64,000 nt of DNA from Gammaproteobacteria bacterium (GCA_004297335.1 SCUD01000058.1:1-64000); one strand, 5' to 3'. Positions 31,100-41,864 are shown, numbered from the stretch's first letter. The notes: generated from the sequence alone by a model not told the origin. Numbers and translations: made by a program.

Positions 31100-33055
31100 A
31101 TGACCCGAACCCTCCGCTGCACCCTGGCGCTCGCGCTGTGGCTGCCGCTGGCCGCGACCGCCCAGCAGGGCGCCGAGATCACGCCGAACTACAAGGACGC
31201 TGATCTCGGCCAGGTCATCGAGGCCGTGAGCCAGGTGACGGGCCGGAACTTCATCGTCGATCCACGGGTGCGCGCGCAGGTCACGATGCTGTCGACCTCG
31301 CCAATGAGCCCGGCGGCGTTCTACGAGGCCTTCCTGGCGATCCTGCAGGTGCACGGCTTCGTCGCCGTGCCCTCGGGCAACGTGATCAAGATCCTGCCGG
31401 ATGCCACCGCCCGTACGCTGCCGGCGGTCGACCTGCCGGAGCGCGTCAGTGCGACCTCGGACGAGATCGTCACGCAGGTGGTGCAGGTCCGCAATGTCTC
31501 GGCCGCCCAGCTGGTACCGATCCTGCGGCCACTGATCCCGCAGTATGGCCACCTCGCCGCGTATCCCGGCGCCAACATGCTGATCATCTCGGACCGCGCT
31601 GCCAACGTGAACCGGATGATGCGGATCATCAGCCGCATCGACCAGTCCGGCGACGGCGAGATCGATGTCGTCCGGCTCGAGCACGCCACCGCCGCGGAGA
31701 TCGTCCGGGTCGTCAATGCGCTGAGCGCGTCGGCGACCGCCGAGGGCGGTGCGGGTGCGCGCCTGGTCGCGGATGACCGCACCAACAGCGTGCTGGTGGG
31801 AGGCGAGGCCTCGCAGCGCCTGCGCCTGCGCACCCTGGTCACCCACCTCGACACGCCGCTCGAGGCGGGCGGCGATACCCAGGTACGCTACCTGCGTTAC
31901 GCCGACGCGGAGAAGATCGCGGCCAAGCTGAAGGAACAGGTGCAGGGCACGGGCGCTGCCCAGCCTGGCCAGGCCGGCCCGGCGGCGGCGGACCGGAGCG
32001 TCACGATCTGGGCCGAGCCACAGACCAACGCGCTGGTCATCACCGCCCCACCGAAGACCATGCGCACGCTGATGCAGGTCGTGGACCAGCTCGACATCCG
32101 CCGCGCGCAGGTGCTGGTCGAGGCCCTGATCGTCGAGGTCTCGGCCGATGCGACCGCCGATCTCGGCGTCAACTGGCTCGTGGATGGATCGGGCGACAAC
32201 TTCCTGGTCGGCATGTTCAACCAGCCGGTCGGCGGGGTCAGCCTGACGGACATCGCCAAGGCCATCGACGACCCGTCCTCGGTGACCTCGGCGCCGAGCG
32301 GCCTGACCCTCGGCGGTGCGCGCGTCCAGGACAGCGGCACCAACTTCGCGGCGATCCTGCGGGCGCTGCGCGGCGATGGCAACACCAACATCGTCTCGGT
32401 GCCGTCGATCATCACGCTGGACAACGAGGAAGCGCAGATCAAGGTCGCGCAGGAAGTACCGTTCGTAACCGGCCAGTTCACCAGCACCGGCGCCGCGCAG
32501 GGCCAGCTGAATCCCTTCCAGACGATCCAGCGCGAGGAGGTCGGCACGATCCTGAAGATCACGCCGCAGATCACCGCCGACGACACCATCCTGGTCAAGA
32601 TCGAGCAGGAGGCTTCCAGCCTGGCGGCGGATTCGCGCGGCGCGGTGGACCTGATTACCAACAAGCGCACGATCAGCACGCGCGTGCTGGTGGACGACGG
32701 CGGCATGATCGTGCTCGGCGGGCTGATCTCCGACTCGCTGCAGGAGAGCGAGCAGCGGGTGCCGGGCATCGGCCGCATACCGCTGCTCGGCGAGCTGTTC
32801 CGCGTGCGCAGCAGCCGCAAGATCAAGACCAACCTGCTGGTGTTCATCCGGCCGCGGGTGCTGCGGGACGCCGAGGCCGCCGCGATCGCCACCAACTCGA
32901 AGTACAACTTCATCCGCGATCAGCAGCAACAGCGCAATGGCGGCCGCGTGCAGCTGCTGCCCGGCGCGCAGCAGCCATTGCTGCCGCCGCTGGTCGGGCC
33001 GACGGCGCCGCCGGCGCCCGGGATCGCGACGGCCCCGGACGACGGCCGCGAGTGA
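31100..33055 (+). CDS. gspD: Type II secretion secretin GspD
   Basis: Outer-membrane multimeric channel. 651 residues. Signal peptide ([21 protein letters not shown]), N0 domain ([20 protein letters not shown]), N1-N3 repeats ([20 protein letters not shown] and [14 protein letters not shown]), then the secretin domain with [11 protein letters not shown] and the signature [14 protein letters not shown] near residue 553. The C-terminal tail is Pro/Gln-rich. Start ATG 31100 has AGAGGA 9 bp upstream. Confidence 0.96.
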   Translation: MTRTLRCTLALALWLPLAATAQQGAEITPNYKDADLGQVIEAVSQVTGRNFIVDPRVRAQVTMLSTSPMSPAAFYEAFLAILQVHGFVAVPSGNVIKILPDATARTLPAVDLPERVSATSDEIVTQVVQVRNVSAAQLVPILRPLIPQYGHLAAYPGANMLIISDRAANVNRMMRIISRIDQSGDGEIDVVRLEHATAAEIVRVVNALSASATAEGGAGARLVADDRTNSVLVGGEASQRLRLRTLVTHLDTPLEAGGDTQVRYLRYADAEKIAAKLKEQVQGTGAAQPGQAGPAAADRSVTIWAEPQTNALVITAPPKTMRTLMQVVDQLDIRRAQVLVEALIVEVSADATADLGVNWLVDGSGDNFLVGMFNQPVGGVSLTDIAKAIDDPSSVTSAPSGLTLGGARVQDSGTNFAAILRALRGDGNTNIVSVPSIITLDNEEAQIKVAQEVPFVTGQFTSTGAAQGQLNPFQTIQREEVGTILKITPQITADDTILVKIEQEASSLAADSRGAVDLITNKRTISTRVLVDDGGMIVLGGLISDSLQESEQRVPGIGRIPLLGELFRVRSSRKIKTNLLVFIRPRVLRDAEAAAIATNSKYNFIRDQQQQRNGGRVQLLPGAQQPLLPPLVGPTAPPAPGIATAPDDGRE

Positions 33056-33068
33056 GCGGATCGCGCGC

Positions 33069-34568
33069 ATGAATGCCGTGGCCCGCTCGACCGCGTTGCC
33101 GCCCGGAATGCGGTTGTCATTCGCCTTCGCCAGGCGCCATGGCGTGCTGGTCCGCTCGATCAACGAGGGCCGGGCCCAGGTCGTCTACCGGGAGGGCGCC
33201 AGTGCGGCGGCCGTCGCCGAGCTGCGCCGGTTCCTCGGCATGCCGCTGGTGATCGAGCGCGCGACCACCGGGGTCTTCGACGAACTGCTGCAGAAGGCCT
33301 ATGAGGGCGGCAGCGGCGAGGCCGGCCTGATCGTCGAGGGCATCGAGGGCGAATCCGACCTGGCCGGGCTGGCCGAGGGGCTGCCGGAGCCCTCGGACCT
33401 GCTCGAGAGCGAGGACGACGCGCCGGTGATCCGGCTGATCAACGCGGTGCTGACGCAGGCGATCAAGGAGAACGCCTCCGACATCCACGTCGAGCCCTAC
33501 GAGAACCGCCTGGTCGTGCGCTTCCGGGTCGACGGCGTACTGCGCGAAGTGCTGCAGACCAAGCGCGCCGTCGCGCCGCTGCTGATCTCGCGCATCAAGG
33601 TGATGTCGCGGCTGGACATCGCCGAGAAGCGCCTGCCACAGGACGGGCGCATCAGCCTGCGCATCGCCGGTCGCGCGGTCGACGTGCGCGTGTCCACGAT
33701 TCCGTCCGGGCACGGCGAGCGGGTGGTGATGCGCCTGCTCGACAAGCAGGCCGGGCGACTCAACCTCGCCTCGCTCGGCATGGAACCGCGGGTACAGGGG
33801 ATGGTCGACGAGCTGATCCACAAGCCGCACGGCATCATCCTGGTGACCGGCCCGACCGGTTCCGGCAAGACCACCACGTTGTATGCGGCACTCGAGCGCA
33901 TCAACGACCGCACCCGCAACATCATGACGGTCGAGGACCCGATCGAGTACTACATCGACGGCATCGGCCAGACCCAGGTCAACACCAAGGTCGAGATGAC
34001 CTTTGCGCGCGGCCTGCGCGCGATCCTGCGCCAGGATCCCGATGTGGTAATGGTCGGCGAGATCCGCGACACCGAGACCGCGCAGATCGCGGTGCAGGCC
34101 TCGCTGACCGGCCACCTGGTGCTGTCGACCCTGCACACCAACACCGCGGTCGGCGCCGTGACCCGGCTCCGGGACATGGGCGTGGAACCGTTCCTGCTGT
34201 CCTCGACGCTGCTCGGCGTGGTCGCGCAGCGCCTGGTCCGCGTGCTGAACAGCGACTCCCGGATCGGCTATCCGGCGGGCGACTACGAGGCCCGGCTGCT
34301 GAACCTGCCGCCCGGCGAGGCGGCCGACGTCACGCTGTACCGCCCCGGAACCGATTCCGCCGGCGGCTACCAGGGCCGCACCGGCATCTACGAACTGGTC
34401 GTTGTCGACGAGCGCATGCGGGCCATGATCCACGACGGCGCCGGCGAACACGAGCTCGAGCGCCACGCCCGGCGTCTGACGCCGGGTATCCGCGACGACG
34501 GCCGCGTCAAGGTCCTGACCGGCACGACCTCGCTCGAGGAACTGCTGCGCGTCACCCGCGAGGAGTGA
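33069..34568 (+). CDS. gspE: Type II secretion ATPase GspE (cysteine-motif-less)
   Basis: Cytoplasmic ATPase that powers pseudopilus assembly. 499 residues. An N-terminal domain (about 1-115), then the catalytic half with Walker [11 protein letters not shown] (261-270), Asp box, Walker B and His box [16 protein letters not shown]. The family C-terminal CM region, which normally has a CxxC...CxxC zinc site, has none here: positions matching the cysteines read NSDS (394-397) and TDSAGG (428-433). Overlap with gspF is ATGA. Identity is clear; the zinc site has been lost. Confidence 0.96.
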   Translation: MNAVARSTALPPGMRLSFAFARRHGVLVRSINEGRAQVVYREGASAAAVAELRRFLGMPLVIERATTGVFDELLQKAYEGGSGEAGLIVEGIEGESDLAGLAEGLPEPSDLLESEDDAPVIRLINAVLTQAIKENASDIHVEPYENRLVVRFRVDGVLREVLQTKRAVAPLLISRIKVMSRLDIAEKRLPQDGRISLRIAGRAVDVRVSTIPSGHGERVVMRLLDKQAGRLNLASLGMEPRVQGMVDELIHKPHGIILVTGPTGSGKTTTLYAALERINDRTRNIMTVEDPIEYYIDGIGQTQVNTKVEMTFARGLRAILRQDPDVVMVGEIRDTETAQIAVQASLTGHLVLSTLHTNTAVGAVTRLRDMGVEPFLLSSTLLGVVAQRLVRVLNSDSRIGYPAGDYEARLLNLPPGEAADVTLYRPGTDSAGGYQGRTGIYELVVVDERMRAMIHDGAGEHELERHARRLTPGIRDDGRVKVLTGTTSLEELLRVTREE

Positions 34569-35782
34569 TGGCAGCCTGGGAATACACGGCCCTCGACGCG
34601 GGCGGACGCGAACGGCGCGGAGTTCTCGAGGGCGATAACGCGCGCCAGGTGCGCCAGCTGCTGCGCGAACAGTCACTGCTGCCGGTCACCGTCACTGAAG
34701 TGGCTGACGCGGCGCCAGCGCGCGGCCTGGGCCTGGCGCCCGGCATGCGGGTCGGTGCCGCGGCTCTGGCCCTGCTGACCCGCCAGCTCGCGACGCTGGT
34801 GCGCTCCGGCGTGCCGCTCGAGGAGGCCCTGCTCGCGGTCTCGCAGCAGAGCGAGAAGGTCCGCGTGCGCAATGTGGTAGCCGGGGTGCGCTCGCGGGTC
34901 ATGGAGGGACGGACGCTGGCCGAGGGCTTCGGCGCGTTCCCGCGCGTGTTCCCGGAAATCTACCGCGCGACCGTGGCGGCCGGCGAGCAGTCGGGCCACC
35001 TCGACGCCGTGCTCGAGCGGCTCGCCGACTACACCGAGAATCGCCAGGTCCTGCAGCAGAAAATCACCAATGCGATGGTCTATCCGGTCCTGCTGACCGT
35101 AGTCTGCGCCGGTATCGTCGGCGTCCTGCTCGGCTACGTTGTGCCGGAGGTCGTGCGCGTGTTCGAGGCCGGGCACCAGGAGTTGCCGCTGCTGACCCGG
35201 CTGCTGATCGCGGGCTCGGACTTCCTCCGGGCCTGGTGGTGGCTGCTGGCCGCGGCCGCGGCACTCGCGGCGCTGGGGCTGCACCGCTGGCTGCGCGCTC
35301 CGGCGGCGCGCTACCGCTACGACCAGCTGAAGCTGCGGCTGCCGCTCATTGGACGGGTCACGCGCGGCAACAATGCTGCGCGCTTCGCCCGCACCTTCGC
35401 GATCCTGACCGCGAGCGCCGTGCCGGTGCTGGAGGCATTGCGGATCGCCGGCGAGGTCGTGACCAGCCTGCCGATGCGCCAGGCGGTCCAGGACGCCGCC
35501 GTGCGGGTGCGCGAAGGGGCGCCGATCGCCCGCTCGCTCGGCGCGAGCCGGTTGTTCCCGCCGATGCTCGTGCACCTGATTGCCAGTGGCGAGACCAGCG
35601 GCCAGCTCGAGGAAATGCTGGAGCGGGCGGCCACCAACCAGGAGCGCGAACTCGACGGGCTGGTCAACACCGCGGTCGGGATTCTCGGGCCGGTCATGAT
35701 CCTGCTGATGGGCGTCTTCGTGTTCCTGATCGTTGTTGCGTTGCTGCTACCGATCTTCCAGCTCAACCAGCTGGTGCGCTGA
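34568..35782 (+). CDS. gspF: Type II secretion platform protein GspF
   Basis: Polytopic platform protein that receives force from GspE. 404 residues. Two T2SF domains (about 70-195 and 270-395) each followed by hydrophobic segments: TNAMVYPVLLTVVCAGIVGVLL, WWWLLAAAAALAALGLHRWL and IMLLMGVFVFLIVVALLLPIF at the end. ATG 34568 overlaps the gspE TGA. No gspG-N genes follow in this window, so the pseudopilin set is elsewhere. Confidence 0.95.
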   Translation: MAAWEYTALDAGGRERRGVLEGDNARQVRQLLREQSLLPVTVTEVADAAPARGLGLAPGMRVGAAALALLTRQLATLVRSGVPLEEALLAVSQQSEKVRVRNVVAGVRSRVMEGRTLAEGFGAFPRVFPEIYRATVAAGEQSGHLDAVLERLADYTENRQVLQQKITNAMVYPVLLTVVCAGIVGVLLGYVVPEVVRVFEAGHQELPLLTRLLIAGSDFLRAWWWLLAAAAALAALGLHRWLRAPAARYRYDQLKLRLPLIGRVTRGNNAARFARTFAILTASAVPVLEALRIAGEVVTSLPMRQAVQDAAVRVREGAPIARSLGASRLFPPMLVHLIASGETSGQLEEMLERAATNQERELDGLVNTAVGILGPVMILLMGVFVFLIVVALLLPIFQLNQLVR

Positions 35783-35846
35783 CCCCCCTTGCAGGCGCGC
35801 CCCGCGCGCCTTATAAGTCGCCCGCGGTGTCCCATGGACCGGGCCT

Positions 35847-36119
35847 ATGAGCGAAAAGCCCGAAGAAGACTTCGACGAAGATCCGGAGGAAGGCGAAGAC
35901 GGCGAGTCAGGGCTCGACGTCGACCAGTTGATGCGCGACCTGGACACGCGCAAGCGGCGCAGTGCGCGGGCCAGCAATGAGCCCGCCTGGCGCCGGCTGG
36001 AACGCGCGCTCGAGGAGCGCCGCACCGCGGGCCTGCTGTCGGATTTCGACGACTACGACGTCGGCGGCCCGGATGACGGCAGGACGCACAAGTCGCCCGC
36101 GCGCCCGCGCCGCCGCTGA
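35847..36119 (+). CDS. Small acidic/basic hypothetical protein
   Basis: 90-residue ORF, 64 bp after gspF. The N-terminal third is strongly acidic (SEKPEEDFDEDPEEGEDGES), followed by DVDQLMRDLDTRKRRSA and a conserved-looking block EPAWRRLERALEERRTAGLLSDFDDYD, with a basic tail. I recognise similar uncharacterised gammaproteobacterial proteins but no function. No membrane segment or signal peptide. Confidence 0.6.
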   Translation: MSEKPEEDFDEDPEEGEDGESGLDVDQLMRDLDTRKRRSARASNEPAWRRLERALEERRTAGLLSDFDDYDVGGPDDGRTHKSPARPRRR

Positions 36120-36128
36120 AACCGCCAT

Positions 36129-39104
36129 TCAGTGGAACTCGCGCGTCGCCACCTGCAGCGCGCCGAGCATCGCCGAGCGGTCCTCGAGCCGCTCGGCGAT
36201 GACGTGCAGCACCTCGCCCTCGCGCTGCAGCCTTCCGCTGACGCCCAGCAGCCGTGCTTCCCGCAGTGCGCGGCGCTGCCGCTCGGCCACCTGGCGCCAC
36301 ACCACCAGGTTGACCTGGCCGGTCTCGTCCTCGAGTGTCACGAAGGTCACGCCGCGCGCGCTGCCTGGCTGCTGCCGGGTCAGCACGAGGCCGCCGGTGC
36401 GCAGCCGTGCTCCCGCCGCGAGCCCGGCGACTTCTGCCGCCGTGAGCCAGCCGGACGCGACCAGCCGCGGGCGCAGCAGCGCCAGCGGATGACGCCCGAG
36501 CGTCAGGCCAAGCGCCTGGTAGTCGGCGACGATGTCCTCGCCCTCGCCGGGCGTACGCAGCAGCGGGATGCCGGCCGGGTCACCGGCAACCGGCACGAGC
36601 GGCAACGGCGCCGTGATGCCATGCGCCTCCCAGGCGGCGCGATGCCGGTGTCCGGCCAGGCCGGCCAGGGCGCCGGCCGCCGCCAGCGCCGCGAGCTCGC
36701 GCCGTCCGAGCCCGGCACGCCGCGCGAGTTCACCCACGTCGCGATACGGGCCGTCCACGCGGGCGGCGACCAGGCGCCCGGCTGCCTCGCGGGCCAGGTC
36801 GCGGACCTGATTGAGTCCAAGGCGCAGCGCGGGACCCTCCTCCACAGGCTCCAGCGTCGCCTCGACCCCGCTCGCGTTGACGTCCACGCCATGCACGATC
36901 ACGCCGTGCCCGCGCGCGTCACGCACCAGCTGGGCCGGCGCGTAGAAACCCATCGGCTGGCTGTTCAGCAGCGCACAGCAGAAGGCCGCCGGCTCGTGGC
37001 ACTTGAGCCAGGCGGAGGCATAGACCAGCAGCGCGAAACTCGCGGCATGCGATTCCGGAAAGCCATATTCGCCGAAGCCCTGGATCTGGCGGAACACCTG
37101 CTGCGCGAACGCCGCGGCATAACCGCGCGCGCGCATGCCCGTGATGAGCCGCTGCTCGAAGGACTCCAGCGACCCGTGGCGCCGCCAGGCGGCCATCGCC
37201 CGGCGCAGCTGGTCCGCCTCGCCGGGCGTGAAGCCGGCCGCGACGATCGCGAGCTGCATGACCTGCTCCTGGAAGATCGGCACGCCGAGCGTGCGCTCGA
37301 GCACGCCGCGCACCGCCGGGCCGGGATAGTCCACCGGCTCGAGGCCGGCCCGGCGCCGCAGGTAGGGATGTACCATCTGGCCCTGGATCGGACCGGGCCG
37401 CACGATCGCGACCTCGATCACGAGGTCGTAGTAGCAGCGCGGCCGCAGCCGCGGCAGCATCGCCATCTGCGCGCGTGATTCGATCTGGAACACGCCGACC
37501 GTGTCGGCGCGGCTGATCATCGCGTAGACCGCCGGATCCTCGGCGGGGATGTCGGTGAGCCGGAATTCGCGGCCGCGCCGCCGCGCTACCAGCGCGAGCG
37601 CGCGGCGCAGTGCCGCCAGCATGCCGAGCCCCAGCACATCCACCTTCAGCAGTCCGAGCTCGTCGAGGTCGTCCTTGTCTCACTGGATCACGGTGCGGGC
37701 CGGCATCGCCGCGTTCTCGACCGGCACGAGTTCCGCGAGCGGGCCGCGCGCGATCACGAAGCCGCCCGGATGCTGCGACAGGTGTCGCGGGAAGCCGATC
37801 AGCTCGCCGACCAGCGCCTCGGCATGCGCCGGCAGCGGCCGTGTCGGGTCGAGGCCGAGCGCCCGGCAGACGTCGCGCCGCGCACTCTTCGGGCGGTAGC
37901 GGGTCACCACTGCGGTCAGCGCCGCGCGCTCGCGCCCGTAGCGCTCGTAGAGGTACTGGATGACTTCCTCGCGCCGCTCGTGCTCGAAGTCGACGTCGAT
38001 GTCCGGTGGCTCGTTGCGCTCGCGGGAGATGAAGCGCTCGAACAGCATGTTCATCCGCGCCGGGTCGACCGCGGTGATGCCGAGCGCGTAGCAGACCGCC
38101 GAATTGGCCGCGGAGCCGCGGCCCTGGCACAGGATGCCGCGCCCGCGGGCAAAGCGGACCAGGTCGTGCACGGTCAGGAAATAATGCTCGTAGCCGAGCT
38201 CGGCGATCAGCGCGAGCTCGCGGTCGAGCAGCTCGCGCACGGCCGGTGGCGTGCCACCGGACCAGCGCCAGCGCTCGCCCTGCGCAACCAGCCGCCGCAG
38301 CCGGGTACCCGGTGTCATGCCGGGCGGCACGGTATCCAGCGGAAATTCGTAGCGGAGCTCGTCGAGCGCGAAGCGGCAGCGCGCGGCGATCTCGAGCGTG
38401 GCTTCGCGCAATTCCCGAGGATAGAGCGCACTGAGGCGCGCCAGCGTGCGCAGCGAGCGCTCGCCGTTCGGAAACAGGGCGTGCCCGGCCTGCGCCACCG
38501 TCGTACCGAGGCGAATCGCGGTCAGCGTGTCCTGCAGCGCACGCCGGCGCCGCAGGTGCAGGTGCACGTCGCCACTCGCAACTGGCGGGATGTCGAGCTG
38601 CCCGGCCAGCGCCAGCAGCGCGGCCAGCCGGGCGTGGTCCGCACCGGTAGCCGCCAGCTCGACGGCGAGCCACAGGCGCCCCGGGAAGCGCTCGCGCAGC
38701 CAGGCGCCCTCGCCCGCCTGCGGCTCCACGCCGGGCAGCCACAGCAGCAGGCAGTCCTCGAGCCCGGCCGCGAGATCGGCCCGCGTGAGCCGGTAGCGCC
38801 CCTTCGGCGCCGCGCGGCGGGCCTGCGTGATCAGCCGTGCGAGTGCGCCGTAGCCGCGCCGGCTCGTCGCCAGGCAGACCAGCCGCAGGCCGTCGTCGAA
38901 GGTGAGCTCGCTGCCGACCAGCAGCGTGAAACCGCGCTCGCGGGCGGCGACATGGGCCCGCACGATCCCGGCCAGCGAGCATTCGTCGGTCAGCGCGAGC
39001 GCGGCGTAGCCGAGCTGCTGCGCCCGGATGACGAGTTCCTCCGGATTCGAGGCCCCGCGCAGGAACGTGAAGTTGCTGAGGCAGTGCAGCTCGGCGTAGG
39101 ACAT
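36129..39104 (-). pseudogene. dnaE2: DnaE2 (ImuC), error-prone DNA polymerase III alpha-like, with one in-frame stop
   Basis: SOS-inducible catalytic subunit for translesion synthesis with ImuB. Reading from ATG 39104 ([22 protein letters not shown] domain) to the stop at 36129 gives about 991 codons, with catalytic [16 protein letters not shown] and the C-terminal helix-hairpin and OB-fold. Codon 475 is TGA at 37682-37680, splitting [12 protein letters not shown] from [18 protein letters not shown]. The family has Trp at that place, so one base change (TGG to TGA) accounts for it and the frame is intact on both sides. Inactive unless read through or a sequencing error. Start overlaps imuB stop. 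Confidence 0.85.
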
Positions 39105-40450
39105 CAGCCGAACACGCCGTGCAGGAACCAGTCCTGTCCCGGCGGACGCTCGCGGAAAACCCACAGCCGCGCTCCATCCCGTGCCAGCGCGACGTAGTAG
39201 TCACGGCGCACGTCGTGCCCATCCCACCAGCCGCTCTCGATACGCTCGGGTCCCGCGACGAGCCGGATCTCCGGCTGCGCGAGCCGCTGCGGCACCGTGA
39301 GCATCCACAGCGGGCGCGGCGGATGCGCCGCGGGCCGGCTCCCGGCCGGTGGCGCACCGGCACCGGGTTCCGCGACCCGCCATGCCCGTTCCGGGCGATG
39401 GTCCGGCACCGGGCGGACGCCGAACACCGCGGCCTGACCGAGTCGCGCCCGCAGCCGCTCCAGCAGCTGCACCGGCGCCTCCGGATCCGCACTGGCGCCC
39501 TGGTCGAACAGGCCAGCGCTGCGCCACTGCAGCGGCAACGGCACGCCGCTGCGCATGCGCAGGGCCGTGACCGGCGCGGGCAGCCGTTCCCGCGCGAGCC
39601 GCTCACGGAGCAATTCCCCGAGGTATTGCCCGTCGCCGGCCGGCCGGCCGAGGCCCAGCCGGATCCGGGACGGTGGCCGTTCCCGGTGCAGCAGGTCGAG
39701 GCGCAGTCCATCGATACCGCTCGCGCGGACCTGCAGGAATGCCCCGAGGCGCGCCAGCAGCCGGGTGATGCCCGGTACGAGTCCGGCCACCGCCACCGCG
39801 GGCGCCGGCAACTCGATCTCCGCAAGAAAACGCTCAGGCGCTGCGTAATGGCGGCGTGGCTGCGGGCAGCGACTGAAGCCTTCATCCAGTTCCCGAAGCA
39901 GGGCCGGCCCGAGGCGGCGCGCCAGGCCTTCGCGGGGCAGGCGCGCGAGTTCCGCGAGGTTGCGGATACCGAAGCGGGCCAGCGTAGCCAGGGCCGCCTC
40001 CGGCCAGCCCAGGCAGGAGAGCGGCAACCGCTTCGCGAGGCCTGGCAGCGCATCAGCGCGCAGGACGACGATCCCGAGCCCCGCCCGGGCGAGCCACAGG
40101 GCGCCACGCGGGCTCGGGGCAATGGCCACGCTGGCCTCATAGCCACCCGCGCGCAGGCCGGCCAGGGCGCGCTGCCGCAGCGCCGCGGCACCACCGAACA
40201 GCCGCAGGCTGCCACGCACCTCACCGAGCAGCGCCGCAGGTGGCTCCAGGCTGACGCGCGGGGTGAAACGCAGTGCCCAGCAGGCCAGCGCGTCCAGCCG
40301 GATGGTCTCCACGGACTGCAGCTGCACGGCCAGCCACAGCTCGCGCACCCCGCCAGCTGCGACCGGGCCGGGAGCGCGGGCGACCGGCCGCAGCACCTGC
40401 CGGGATGCCACCGTTGCCGGCATCGCCGTCGCCGGGCGCGCTTCGGACAT
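39104..40450 (-). CDS. imuB: ImuB, Y-family polymerase-like hub of the mutasome
   Basis: Catalytically dead Y-family homologue that ties DnaE2 to the beta clamp. 448 residues. The N-terminal part resembles the DinB palm ([20 protein letters not shown]) without the acidic catalytic pair at the start; the fingers/thumb part ([23 protein letters not shown]) and the C-terminal conserved WFLHGVFG are typical of ImuB. The clamp-binding pentapeptide is not obvious to me. Stop overlaps dnaE2 start (ATGA). Confidence 0.9.
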   Translation of the reverse strand: MSEARPATAMPATVASRQVLRPVARAPGPVAAGGVRELWLAVQLQSVETIRLDALACWALRFTPRVSLEPPAALLGEVRGSLRLFGGAAALRQRALAGLRAGGYEASVAIAPSPRGALWLARAGLGIVVLRADALPGLAKRLPLSCLGWPEAALATLARFGIRNLAELARLPREGLARRLGPALLRELDEGFSRCPQPRRHYAAPERFLAEIELPAPAVAVAGLVPGITRLLARLGAFLQVRASGIDGLRLDLLHRERPPSRIRLGLGRPAGDGQYLGELLRERLARERLPAPVTALRMRSGVPLPLQWRSAGLFDQGASADPEAPVQLLERLRARLGQAAVFGVRPVPDHRPERAWRVAEPGAGAPPAGSRPAAHPPRPLWMLTVPQRLAQPEIRLVAGPERIESGWWDGHDVRRDYYVALARDGARLWVFRERPPGQDWFLHGVFG

Positions 40451-40459
40451 CTCTGTGCC

Positions 40460-41083
40460 TCAGCGGATCAACAGGCCGGCAATGCGCGCGGGCATGCCGC
40501 CGCGGCTTTTCAGGATCTCGACATCCAGGCTGCCATCGCGGGCCGCCAGCGCGAGCCGCAGCGCGGCCGGCGAGGATTCGTTGCGGCGCTGCCCGGGACG
40601 GAACAGCAGGCCGAGGCTCTGCCCCTCGGCAGCCGCCAGCTTCAGGCGCCGCAGTGCCGTATCGCTGATGGCATCCACCCAGCCGAGTACGGCCGCACAG
40701 GCGCTGGAACGCAGGGCCTGCTCCATCGCCCAGGGCAGCTCCACACCCGCCCGCGGCCGCACCACCAGCATCCGCCCGGGATCGAGCCCGACCCCGGCCA
40801 GCGCCGGCGCATAGGGCAGATACGGGGGATCCAGCCACGCGATCCAGCGCGGCGCTTCCGGCCGGGCAGCGGACAGCTCTCGCAGCAGTGGCACCAGCAG
40901 TTCGAGCTCGCCGATGCCCGCGGCCGGCAGCAGCAGCTCCACGAGGGTGTCGAGCGGCCAGCCTCCGCCGGGCAGCCGCTCGTCGAGACGACGGAATCCG
41001 GTAGGCACAGTGGCCGACGCCGCAGCATCCGCCCCGCGCCACAGCCCCGGGTGCGCCAGCAGCGACTCGAGCGGATCGCTCAC
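40460..41083 (-). CDS. imuA: ImuA, RecA-like mutasome accessory protein
   Basis: RecA-fold protein of the imuA-imuB-dnaE2 cassette. 207 residues. The family start [20 protein letters not shown] is present; the P-loop position reads [13 protein letters not shown], lacking the Lys of a Walker A motif, as in many ImuA proteins. GTG 41083 overlaps the lexA stop. Part of the lexA-imuA-imuB-dnaE2 operon. Confidence 0.88.
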   Translation of the reverse strand: MSDPLESLLAHPGLWRGADAAASATVPTGFRRLDERLPGGGWPLDTLVELLLPAAGIGELELLVPLLRELSAARPEAPRWIAWLDPPYLPYAPALAGVGLDPGRMLVVRPRAGVELPWAMEQALRSSACAAVLGWVDAISDTALRRLKLAAAEGQSLGLLFRPGQRRNESSPAALRLALAARDGSLDVEILKSRGGMPARIAGLLIR

Positions 41084-41703
41084 TGCATCGTTTCCGACCG
41101 GCCGCGCCGCAGCACGCCGACCACCACTCCCTCGATGACCAGCGACTGCTCGCGCAGGTCCACGCGGATCGGCGCAAACTCGGAATTCTCCGGCAGCAGC
41201 CAGACCACCGGGCCTTCCTGGCGATAGCGCTTGACCGTCACCTCGTTCTCGAGGCGCGCGACGATGATCTGCCGGTTGCGGACTTCCGGCGTGCGGTGGA
41301 CCGCGACGAGATCACCATCGAGGATCCCGGCATCGCGCATGCTCATGCCGCTGACCCGCAGCAGGTAATGCGCCGCCGGCGTGAACAGCCGCGGATCGAG
41401 CTGGAACCGGCCCTCGATGTGTTCCTCGGCCAGGATCGGCCGGCCGGCTGCCACGCGGCCGATCAACGGCAGGCCAAGTTGCTCGCGCAGCACGTCCTTC
41501 AGCACGATGCCGCGCGAAGTGCCGGCGATCAGCTCGATGGCCCCCTTGCGCTGCAGCGCGCGCAGATGCTCCTCCGCGGCATTGGCGGAGCGGAAACCCA
41601 GGGCCCGGGCGATTTCTGCACGCGTGGGCGGCAGGCCGTTATCAGCGATGGATTCCCGGATGAAGACGAGAATCTGCTGCTGGCGGGGGGTGAGATCATA
41701 CAT
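41080..41703 (-). CDS. lexA: LexA-type SOS repressor
   Basis: 207 residues. Winged-helix DNA-binding domain ([24 protein letters not shown]), autocleavage site Ala86-Gly87 in RVAAGRPI, catalytic Ser121 in GMSMRDAGI and Lys158 in EVTVKRY. It heads the lexA-imuA-imuB-dnaE2 operon, the arrangement in which a lexA copy controls a translesion cassette in many proteobacteria. Its promoter carries one perfect and one near-perfect SOS box, so it is autoregulated. It may be a second LexA besides a housekeeping copy elsewhere; that cannot be seen here. Confidence 0.95.
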   Translation of the reverse strand: MYDLTPRQQQILVFIRESIADNGLPPTRAEIARALGFRSANAAEEHLRALQRKGAIELIAGTSRGIVLKDVLREQLGLPLIGRVAAGRPILAEEHIEGRFQLDPRLFTPAAHYLLRVSGMSMRDAGILDGDLVAVHRTPEVRNRQIIVARLENEVTVKRYRQEGPVVWLLPENSEFAPIRVDLREQSLVIEGVVVGVLRRGRSETMQ

Positions 41704-41710
41704 GGGGCAC

Positions 41711-41726
41711 CTGTATGGAAAATCAG
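41711..41726 (-). promoter_or_regulatory. Second, imperfect SOS box of lexA
   Basis: On the minus strand CTGATTTTCCATACAG: CTGT-N8-ACAG with one mismatch. Its start is exactly 20 bp from the perfect box, so the two face the same side of the helix and could bind LexA dimers cooperatively, as for E. coli lexA. It lies between the promoter and the ATG. Confidence 0.6.
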
Positions 41727-41730
41727 GAGG

Positions 41731-41746
41731 CTGTGATTATATACAG
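41731..41746 (-). promoter_or_regulatory. LexA operator (SOS box)
   Basis: CTGTGATTATATACAG on the plus strand, or its palindromic mate, matches CTGT-N8-ACAG exactly with an AT-rich core. The -10 TATAAT of the lexA promoter is embedded in it, so bound LexA would block RNA polymerase. Confidence 0.92.
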
Positions 41747-41763
41747 TTTCCATCACCCGGCAA
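41736..41763 (-). promoter_or_regulatory. lexA-imuAB-dnaE2 promoter
   Basis: Minus strand: -35 TTGCCG (41763-41758), 16-bp spacer, -10 TATAAT (41741-41736, perfect), about 33 bp before the lexA ATG. The -10 lies inside the SOS box. Confidence 0.8.
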
Positions 41764-41864
41764 GTCCTTCCCGCAGCCTCCCCCATTACGTTAATATTGC
41801 TTCTGAGCATTCCTGCCCACGCGGGCGTTTTTCGTTTTGTGCAACTCTGATGGAGAACAATCTC

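Noticed and set aside
30674..33163. 829-residue open frame antisense to gspC and gspD
   Set aside because: It lies wholly opposite recognised T2SS genes and is a low-complexity Arg/His/Asp/Gln-rich product of GC-rich codon shadowing.
37680..37682. Selenocysteine or UGA=Trp decoding at the dnaE2 TGA
   Set aside because: The family residue is Trp, not Cys; UGA is the stop of many genes in this window, so the code is standard, and no SECIS-like element was seen after the codon.
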